From positions 1 through 16,898 of the forward strand of contig JABDKS010000762.1 in the NCBI GenBank assembly GCA_013002105.1: DNA of 16,898 bases. The letters run 5' to 3'. This document shows positions 7,789 to 14,482 of this stretch, in pieces. The DNA comes from Pirellulaceae bacterium (lineage in GTDB: Bacteria > Planctomycetota > Planctomycetia > Pirellulales > Pirellulaceae). The notes under the pieces are model-generated. The model saw nothing but the letters and a program-made list of their open reading frames with translations, had not been told where the DNA came from and ran no database searches. Position numbers and translations under genes: made by a program. Positions within the stretch are counted from its first letter, which is position 1, and each line of letters starts with the position of its first letter.

Positions 7789-10700
7789 ATGCGATCCAAA
7801 CCGACCAGCCCTGCCATTTCGTCAACGGACGCCGCGTCCGTTGCGTCTGACCCAGCGTCCATCGATACCGCGATGCGGATCGATCGTTTTCGACTGCGCA
7901 AAAACCAAAAGCGTCTCTCTCCGCAGCAGTACGAAGAACAACTTGCCAAATCGATTGCACAATGCGAACGACGCAGGGCAGCGAAGCCGCGATTGGATTA
8001 TCCCGACGATCTGCCAATTACGGCCCATCGCGAGGATCTGGTCGAACTGATCCGCCAGCACCAAGTAATCGTCGTGTGCGGTGAAACCGGCAGCGGAAAA
8101 AGCACGCAGTTGCCCAAATTTTGCCTCGAAGCGGGACTGGGTCGCGAAGCGATGATCGGCCACACGCAACCCCGACGACTGGCAGCCCGCAGCATTGCCA
8201 GTCGACTGGCCGAAGAACTCGACACGCAACTGGGCAAACTGGTTGGCTACCAAGTGCGATTCGGTGATCAAACCGGGCCTGAGACGCTGATCAAGCTGAT
8301 GACCGACGGCATTCTGTTGGCCGAAACACAGTCGGATCGATTTCTGGACAGTTATGATGCGATCATTATCGACGAAGCCCACGAGCGATCGCTGAACATC
8401 GATTTTCTGCTCGGTTACCTGCGTCGACTGCAGGGCAAACGACCCGATCTGAAAATCATCATCACGTCGGCCACGATCGATGCCGAGCGATTTGCTGAGC
8501 ACTTTTGCAGCGAGTCGGGACCCGCTCCGATCGTGAATGTCCAAGGTCGCGGTTATCCGGTCGAAATGCGCTATCTGCCCTGGGAAGAAATCGCGACGCA
8601 GTCGACTGCCAGCTACGATCTCTCGCGTCACGTGATCGCGGCAATCGATTCGCTTGCCAATGGGGGCGACACGCTGGTCTTTCTGCCGACCGAACGCGAC
8701 ATTCGATTTGTGTCCCATCGCGTGGCCGGCCACTTTACGCGAAAGGGACTCGATGGCCGTGTCGATCTGCTGCCGTTGTACGCAAGGCTGCCGCAGAAGG
8801 AACAGCAAAGAATTTTTCAGCCATCGGGAAATAAACGGCGTATCATCTTCGCCACCAATGTGGCCGAAAGCTCATTGACCGTCCCGGCAATCCGCTGCGT
8901 CATCGATGCAGGAACCGCGCGAATCAGTCGCTACAGCACACGCAGCAAGGTGCAACGGTTGCCGATCGAACCGATCAGTCGCGCCAGTGCCGATCAAAGG
9001 GCAGGGCGATGTGGTCGTGTCGGACCCGGCATCTGTGTTCGTTTGTATTCGGAGGACGATTACGACACGCGTGACGATTTCACCACTCCGGAAATTCGCC
9101 GTACCAATTTGGCGTCGGTGATTCTGAAAACGAAATCACTGCGAATCGGTGCCATCGAAGAGTTCCCGCTACTGGATCCACCGCGGCCCGAAGCGATTCG
9201 CGAAGGTGTCCGCACCTTGATCGAACTCGGCGCGATGGACGATCGACGCGAGCTGACCGACATCGGGTGGAAACTCGGCCACATGCCGGTCGATCCACGT
9301 GTCGGTCGAATCCTGTTGGCCGCCGACGACTACGGTGTGCTACCCGAAATTCTGCCAATCGCGGCCGCACTGGAGATCCCCGATCCTCGTGATCGACCGC
9401 CCGACAAGCAACAAGCCGCTGACGAAGCCCATGCGATCTTTGCCGATTCACGCAGTGACTTTCTTTCCTGGCTTCGACTCTGGCGATACTACGAACAAGC
9501 TCGCAGCGACCACTCGCGAAACAAACTCACGCGAGTCCTGCGCAAACAATTTCTATCACCCAACCGAATGCGCGAATGGTCCGACATCTATCGTCAACTA
9601 CGAGAAATGGCAGCGACGTCGTTGGGCGAACGAAAATCAAAGCGGCGCACGATCGGCAAAATTCGCTTCGCCGATGACGACGACCAACTGATTGACGAAG
9701 ACAAATACACTGCCATCCATCAAGCGCTACTGACAGGATTGTTGAGCGGTGTTGCGATGATCGGCGAAAAGAACGAGTACTTGGGCGCCAACGGGTTAAA
9801 GCTGCATCTTTGGCCCGGCAGTGGTGTATTCGAAACGCGGCCAAAATGGATCGTGGCAGCCGAACTTGTCGAAACGACAAAACAGTATGCTCGCACGGTG
9901 GCGCGTATCCAGCCGCAGTGGATCGAAACCATCGCCGATCACTTGCTCAAACGATCCCACAGTGATCCCCACTGGGGCGGAAAAGCGGGTGGCGCGTTTT
10001 GTTATCTCCGACTTTCGCTGTACGGGCTGCCGATCGTTGCCCGTCGAAGGGTTCCCCTGCCGCCACTGGATCCGACGACATCGCGTGATTTGCTGATCGA
10101 ACATGGACTGGTCCAGCAAGGACTGCGTACCAATGCGCGATTCGTGCGGCACAACCGCCAATTGCGCGAATCGATCGCCGCGCTGGCTGCCAAAACGCGC
10201 CGCCGCGACTTGATTATCGATTCCTACATCATCGACCGTTTCTATCAAGCCAATTTGCCCGATGACATTTGCGATCGAGGTCGATTGGAGAAACTCGACA
10301 AGACGATTTCAGAACCCAACTGGGCCAAGGCAGCCCGAACGGTGACCGGTTTGTCACAGTGGCTTGCGTCGCCGCCAACGGACTTGACTGACGAACCGAC
10401 GCTGTACATGAAGCCGAGTGATCTGATCGACGTCGGGGCCGACCCCATCACCGATGCCGACTTCCCGGACGAATTGGCCGTGGGTCGGTCGCGACTGCCA
10501 CTGGAATACCACTTTGAACCCGGCAGCGAACGTGACGGGATTCAGTTGCGGATTCACCAAGCCGCGCTGACACAAATCAGCGACGACCGACTCGGTTGGC
10601 TGGTACCTGGTTTATTGCACAGCAAATTGGTGGCGATGATCAAAGCGCTGCCCAAGCGGATTCGGCGTAATTTGGTTCCCGCCGCCGACGTGGCTCGATC

Positions 10701-11823
10701 GATCGCGGAAGAACTGGGACCAAAACAGGGGCTGGTCCCGTTCATGCCCGCGGTGTGCGAAGCCATGTCGCGACGTGCGGAGATGCCCATTACCGCTAGT
10801 GATTTTCAAGCCGACAAAATGGACGATCATTTACAATTCTTAATCACCGTCGTCGACGACGAGGGAGCGACCGTTGCGGCCGGTCGCAGCGTGGAACCAT
10901 TGCAGCAACAAGTCGGCTCGGCCGATACCGGTGCCGTGGAATCGGATTGTTCCTCGGCAAACGAATCGTGGACGCGCGAGTCGATGACAAAGTTCGACAT
11001 CGACGAATTGCCGCGTGAAGTGGTCCGCGACCGTGGTGGCGTTGAAGTCGCACAGTACCCCGGACTAATCGACCTTGGCGACGCAGTCGCGACACGGTTG
11101 TTCGCGGATCAACAATCCGCCGACGCCGCGACGCGACTAGGCTTGATGCGACTATATGCCATTGCCGAACAGAAAGAACTGCGCAGCCAAGTCCGCTGGC
11201 TTCCCTCTCTGGAACAGGCAAAAATCCAACTTTCCGGCGCGATCTCCGCCGGCGACATGGAATCGAGCCTGATCGATCTGCTGGCACGAATCGCATTTGT
11301 CGAAAAGCAGCCGATTGTTCGCAGTCGAGACGAATTCGAGTTGCGTCGTGGTCAACGTGCCCAGCGCATCGCCCAGGCGACCGTAGAAGTCGCCACGTGG
11401 CTCAGCACGCTCGGTGAAGGTTACTTCTGCACACGCAGCGAATTGGAATCGGCCAACCAAAACAATCACGCCGCCGCGATCAGGGACATTCGCGGTCAAT
11501 TGCAGTGGTTAATTGCGTCGGAGTTCATGTCGTTCACCCCGTGGGAATGGTTGAAACATTATCCGCGATACTTCAAAGCGATCGGGTATCGGTTGGAAAA
11601 GTTGCGTAGCGGATCGGCGGGCAAAGATGCCCAGTCGTCACAGATCATCGCCGACTTGCAGTCGCAATGGTTTGCCACGCTCAGCGAAACCGAACAAACA
11701 CCGCGGGCGCAAGCGGCCAGCGAATTTCGTTGGATGGTCGAAGAACTCCGTGTCAGTTTGTTCGCCCAACCGCTGGGCACATCGGTAAAAGTCTCAGCCA
11801 AACGCTGCGAAAAACTGCTTTGA
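7789..11823 (+). CDS. hrpA: ATP-dependent RNA helicase HrpA (DEAH box)
   Basis: Cytoplasmic superfamily 2 RNA helicase of the DEAH/RHA group; E. coli HrpA has been linked to mRNA processing and rescue of stalled ribosomes. 1344 residues, close to the ~1300 of the E. coli protein. Helicase motifs in order: GETGSGKST Walker A (98-106), TQPRRLAARS (126-135), DEAH (195-198), SATI (227-230), FATNVAESSLTVP (354-366) and QRAGRCGR motif VI (403-410). A winged-helix/HA2 region (PEAIREGVRTLIELGAMD) and an OB-fold region follow, then the long C-terminal extension (from about 750) characteristic of HrpA rather than the shorter HrpB. The ATG at 7789 has no clear Shine-Dalgarno; ATG 7873 (residue 29) is an alternative. 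It lies 59 bases after the SLC13 gene and converges on the methyltransferase operon. No motif residue appears lost. Confidence 0.96.
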   Translation: MRSKPTSPAISSTDAASVASDPASIDTAMRIDRFRLRKNQKRLSPQQYEEQLAKSIAQCERRRAAKPRLDYPDDLPITAHREDLVELIRQHQVIVVCGETGSGKSTQLPKFCLEAGLGREAMIGHTQPRRLAARSIASRLAEELDTQLGKLVGYQVRFGDQTGPETLIKLMTDGILLAETQSDRFLDSYDAIIIDEAHERSLNIDFLLGYLRRLQGKRPDLKIIITSATIDAERFAEHFCSESGPAPIVNVQGRGYPVEMRYLPWEEIATQSTASYDLSRHVIAAIDSLANGGDTLVFLPTERDIRFVSHRVAGHFTRKGLDGRVDLLPLYARLPQKEQQRIFQPSGNKRRIIFATNVAESSLTVPAIRCVIDAGTARISRYSTRSKVQRLPIEPISRASADQRAGRCGRVGPGICVRLYSEDDYDTRDDFTTPEIRRTNLASVILKTKSLRIGAIEEFPLLDPPRPEAIREGVRTLIELGAMDDRRELTDIGWKLGHMPVDPRVGRILLAADDYGVLPEILPIAAALEIPDPRDRPPDKQQAADEAHAIFADSRSDFLSWLRLWRYYEQARSDHSRNKLTRVLRKQFLSPNRMREWSDIYRQLREMAATSLGERKSKRRTIGKIRFADDDDQLIDEDKYTAIHQALLTGLLSGVAMIGEKNEYLGANGLKLHLWPGSGVFETRPKWIVAAELVETTKQYARTVARIQPQWIETIADHLLKRSHSDPHWGGKAGGAFCYLRLSLYGLPIVARRRVPLPPLDPTTSRDLLIEHGLVQQGLRTNARFVRHNRQLRESIAALAAKTRRRDLIIDSYIIDRFYQANLPDDICDRGRLEKLDKTISEPNWAKAARTVTGLSQWLASPPTDLTDEPTLYMKPSDLIDVGADPITDADFPDELAVGRSRLPLEYHFEPGSERDGIQLRIHQAALTQISDDRLGWLVPGLLHSKLVAMIKALPKRIRRNLVPAADVARSIAEELGPKQGLVPFMPAVCEAMSRRAEMPITASDFQADKMDDHLQFLITVVDDEGATVAAGRSVEPLQQQVGSADTGAVESDCSSANESWTRESMTKFDIDELPREVVRDRGGVEVAQYPGLIDLGDAVATRLFADQQSADAATRLGLMRLYAIAEQKELRSQVRWLPSLEQAKIQLSGAISAGDMESSLIDLLARIAFVEKQPIVRSRDEFELRRGQRAQRIAQATVEVATWLSTLGEGYFCTRSELESANQNNHAAAIRDIRGQLQWLIASEFMSFTPWEWLKHYPRYFKAIGYRLEKLRSGSAGKDAQSSQIIADLQSQWFATLSETEQTPRAQAASEFRWMVEELRVSLFAQPLGTSVKVSAKRCEKLL

Positions 11824-11846
11824 TTCAGCGTTTAATCGCTGTCGCC

Positions 11847-11863
11847 GACCGATCGGTCGACCG
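11847..11863. other. Overlapping palindromes between convergent hrpA and methyltransferase genes
   Basis: GACCGATCGGTC (11847-11858) is a perfect 12-base palindrome, and CGGTCGACCG (11854-11863) is a perfect 10-base palindrome overlapping it. They fill most of the 41-base gap between the two stop codons. They could act as a protein site or a shared structured 3' end; without loops or T-runs they are not classic terminators. Confidence 0.5.
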
Positions 11864-11864
11864 T

Positions 11865-13607
11865 TCAGACCGCCAGACGTTCGTTGAAATTCCAAGTTGG
11901 TTGGTACCACTTCAACAAGCGACTTTGTCGTGCCAACCGAGCGTCGGTAATCGACGGTACCGGAACAATGGCCAGTTCAAGACCCTCTTGTTTCAACGCC
12001 GATTCGGGCCAACACGCACGCGTCGATTCACAGAACTGCGCCTGCAATCGACTACGCAGGTCAGTCGTTTCGCCAGCGTAGAAATATTGCTGTTGAGCGT
12101 CACGCAATGCATAGATACCAGGACCTCGGCTGATGCACGCGAAATCGACTTTGCGTAGCGACGTGACATCACCTTTCTTGAACTTACGAATTCCCAACTG
12201 CTTGGGTGTCGCTGCCGATGCCCGGCTACGGCCCTTGCTTCCTTCCTTTCGTAGTTTCAACGCTGCCCAGCGGTATTCCAGCGGACTGAATCCCGGCGAA
12301 TAGGCCTTCGCCAACTTGTCAAACTTGGCGGCCAAACGCGGATCGCTCAGCAGTTCATCCAGACTCATGTTGGCATACAGATCACTCACTTGCCGCCAAG
12401 CAATCTCGGCGGCAAACAGGAAGGGTTCCATCTGATCCCAACCGATGCTGGTTCGTTTGGACGTCTCGATCCCGGCTCGTTTCAGTTTGCCCGATTTTCG
12501 CAGTCGAAAAAGAAACCGATTTCGCTCCGCGCCCGTCCCTGGTACCGATCGGCGATCGCACTGCAACTGAAAGTCTTCGTTCAGCAGAGGATCGGCAATC
12601 AAGCGATCGACCGAAAATCCGCGATTCGCGTCTGCAAACGCTTCGACGATCGATTGTGATTCGTTCTGCGCCTCTTCCAAATCAAACAGCAAATTGGGAA
12701 GCTCTGGTGATGTGGTAACTTGCTTTTTCTTCGCGGTTTTCCGAGAACCATTGGTCGCCGGCGCGCTGACTTTGGGTTCTTCCGAGCCGTCCAAAACGTC
12801 GCCCACACAGGCACCTTCGACTCGTTTGGTACCCAGTTTCACGTAGTCCTTGGACAATTCAAAACTAAAAAACTCACGTCCGAGTTTTTTCGCCACCGTG
12901 ATGGTCGTGCTGCTACCCGAGAACGGATCGACAACGACGTCACCGGGATTGCTACAGGCGCGAATAATTCGACCCATTAACTGTTCGGGCATCTGACACC
13001 CGTGAAATCCGGCACGCTCTTTGAACGTGCCGGCCACACGTGGGAAATACCACATGTCTTCGTCAGGTGTGAATCCGTCAACACAGTCTTGCGGTCGCAA
13101 TATCCATGTGTCATCAGGCATACGGCCTTTGGGGTTGGCACGTTTGTCGCCGTAAACCAACTGCCGAGCCGACGGCACCGCGACGGCCTGCGGGTGGAAC
13201 GTGAACTCTTTGGGGTCTTTGACGAAATAGAACAGGTGCGCGTGCGAACGCGTAAATTTTGTTTTGCAGTGGACGCCAAACGTGTAGTACCAAATCACCC
13301 AACTACGCGGATGAAAGCCTACTTTTTGTGCCTCGAGTTTTAGCTCGGCAGCATACTCATCGCCGATCGCGAGCCAAAACGTACCACGGTCATCCAAAAT
13401 TCGGTGGACTTCGGACATCCACTGGTGCGACCAGTCGACATACTTCTGCGATTCCAATCGGTCGTCGTACTCGTCGTAGTCATATCCGATGTTGAAAGGC
13501 GGGTCGGCAAAAACAAGCTGCACGGATTGATCAGGAACCTTTTTCATCCCCTCGATACAGTCGCCTGGATGGATTTTTCCGATCAGCTTCTTCAGTGACT
13601 TTGCCAT
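11865..13607 (-). CDS. Beta-class DNA amino-methyltransferase fused to tandem modules and a GIY-YIG domain
   Basis: Probable DNA N6-adenine or N4-cytosine methyltransferase, 580 residues from the ATG at 13607 (GGAG 6 bases upstream; the frame is open to 13673 but that start has no support). Domain order: catalytic DPPFNIGYDYDEYDD (35-49); WLAIGDEYAAE (78-88) and a specificity region; then the SAM-binding DPFSGSSTT (227-235) followed by FFSFELS. Catalytic motif before SAM motif marks the beta class. A Lys-rich linker (about 280-300) leads to two copies of a ~45-residue module (331-378 and 414-458; pattern S-x-D-x-L-x-x-DP-x-L...F...LRK-x-G). The C-terminus is a GIY-YIG fold: GIY (497-499), YAG (510-512), DLRSRL (516-521) and P-x-x-N near 570-573. 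The position expected for the catalytic glutamate is Gln561. It is the last gene of a probable operon with the GNAT and DUF1294 genes. No separate endonuclease is nearby, so it may be an orphan methylase or an unusual single-chain restriction-modification protein. Confidence 0.9.
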   Translation of the reverse strand: MAKSLKKLIGKIHPGDCIEGMKKVPDQSVQLVFADPPFNIGYDYDEYDDRLESQKYVDWSHQWMSEVHRILDDRGTFWLAIGDEYAAELKLEAQKVGFHPRSWVIWYYTFGVHCKTKFTRSHAHLFYFVKDPKEFTFHPQAVAVPSARQLVYGDKRANPKGRMPDDTWILRPQDCVDGFTPDEDMWYFPRVAGTFKERAGFHGCQMPEQLMGRIIRACSNPGDVVVDPFSGSSTTITVAKKLGREFFSFELSKDYVKLGTKRVEGACVGDVLDGSEEPKVSAPATNGSRKTAKKKQVTTSPELPNLLFDLEEAQNESQSIVEAFADANRGFSVDRLIADPLLNEDFQLQCDRRSVPGTGAERNRFLFRLRKSGKLKRAGIETSKRTSIGWDQMEPFLFAAEIAWRQVSDLYANMSLDELLSDPRLAAKFDKLAKAYSPGFSPLEYRWAALKLRKEGSKGRSRASAATPKQLGIRKFKKGDVTSLRKVDFACISRGPGIYALRDAQQQYFYAGETTDLRSRLQAQFCESTRACWPESALKQEGLELAIVPVPSITDARLARQSRLLKWYQPTWNFNERLAV

Positions 13608-13672
13608 GATCTCTCCGAGTGCAATGGAATGCGCCGAGCCATGTTTTACGTTGCCGATAAGCGGTCGGTCCA

Positions 13673-14104
13673 CTACCCGATTGGTTTGCTCATTTTGTAG
13701 TGGGGGATGTTGACCTCAATAAATTCCTCCCCCTCTTTTTCGTACCCCAATTTCTCGTAAAAACCGACGGCGACGTCACGCGCGTTCAGCTCGATGCGAT
13801 CAAAACCTAATTCCACCAGCGCCGATTCGACCTTCTCGATCAAAAATGCGCCCACTCCATTGCCCCGTTGACTCGACTCGACCGCCATTTGCCGTAATTT
13901 GGCCAAACTCGGCGAGAGGGGCGTGATCAGCAGACAGGCGATCAAGCGGCCTCCGTGGACCACACCGAACCGCAATTCGTTTTTTTCCTGGACCAACTGC
14001 TCGGTTGTAAAAGCGAGGCCCAACGGTTTTCGTAGCACCTCGTCGCGCAGTGTGATCTCTTGTTGATAAAGATCGCTCTGCCAGGGAATCGCAACAAACT
14101 GCAT
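13673..14104 (-). CDS. GNAT-family N-acetyltransferase
   Basis: 143-residue cytoplasmic acyltransferase that would move an acetyl group from acetyl-CoA to an amine; substrate unknown. The acetyl-CoA pyrophosphate-binding motif A is QRGNGVGA (79-86), preceded by the strand LRQMAV and followed by helix LIEKVESALVELG. AVGFYEKLGYEKEGEEF (112-128) is the typical motif B, ending in IPHYKM. The N-terminal LRDEVLRKPLGL (19-30) resembles the ElaA/YjcF-like group. I prefer the ATG at 14104, four bases after the DUF1294 stop; the longer frame to 14143 would overlap DUF1294 by 35 bases. It is the middle gene of the minus-strand operon, 65 bases before the methyltransferase start. The methylase link may be only positional. 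Confidence 0.9.
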   Translation of the reverse strand: MQFVAIPWQSDLYQQEITLRDEVLRKPLGLAFTTEQLVQEKNELRFGVVHGGRLIACLLITPLSPSLAKLRQMAVESSQRGNGVGAFLIEKVESALVELGFDRIELNARDVAVGFYEKLGYEKEGEEFIEVNIPHYKMSKPIG

Positions 14105-14108
14105 CGGC

Positions 14109-14384
14109 CTATCCACGCGTGAAATACAAAACGAAACCGGCAATCGTCAGATGCAAGATGGCACAACAGACGAACCGCACGCGATACGTGAGTTTCTGAG
14201 TCTTGTGACGCACCAATTTGCCGGCGATCAAACCGCCCGGCCAGCCACCCAGCGCCGACCAGCCCAATAACGTCGCTTCGGCGACTCGAGGTCGATCATT
14301 GATCGCTGCACGCTTGTCCCAGACATACAGCATCGCCGTCACACCGCTGGCCAGCAGTGTCCAGATCGCAAAACCGGTTACCAT
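14109..14384 (-). CDS. DUF1294 small membrane protein
   Basis: 91 residues from the ATG at 14384, which has AGGA 8 bases upstream; the frame is open to 14441, but the extra residues are Arg/Cys-rich and unlike the family. Three predicted helices lie at about 2-20, 38-54 and 69-88. The conserved DUF1294 signature is clear: Y-x-W-DKRAAI (about 20-28), then RPRVAEATLL, GGWPGGLIAG (46-55) and R-HKTQK-L-Y (57-65). The biochemical function of DUF1294 is unknown; it occurs alone or fused to cold-shock domains in other bacteria. It is the first gene of the minus-strand operon and divergent from the helicase gene, sharing a 98-base promoter region with it. Confidence 0.88.
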   Translation of the reverse strand: MVTGFAIWTLLASGVTAMLYVWDKRAAINDRPRVAEATLLGWSALGGWPGGLIAGKLVRHKTQKLTYRVRFVCCAILHLTIAGFVLYFTRG

Positions 14385-14482
14385 GGGCAGTTTCCTGTTA
14401 CAAACTCTGCCGGCGCAGAATCGAATTCGACAGTCCATCAACGCGATTTTTTTGCAACGCCTGCCTCATTTGACCCTCCCGC
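14385..14482. promoter_or_regulatory. Divergent promoter region between DUF1294 operon and SF1B helicase
   Basis: These 98 bases must hold promoters for both directions. A run of seven T (about 14449-14455) and a 5-bp hairpin TCTGC/GCAGA (14406-14419) are visible. I see no confident -35/-10 pair, and the helicase ATG has no Shine-Dalgarno. Confidence 0.35.

Noticed and set aside
7822..8808. Minus-strand frame of 328 codons antisense to hrpA
   Set aside because: Long antisense frames are expected in this codon usage; it has no recognisable domain and the helicase motifs on the other strand are unambiguous.
13608..13673. Longer methyltransferase start at 13673
   Set aside because: It would overlap the GNAT stop codon, lacks a visible ribosome-binding site, and the family region begins near the ATG at 13607, which has GGAG at proper spacing.
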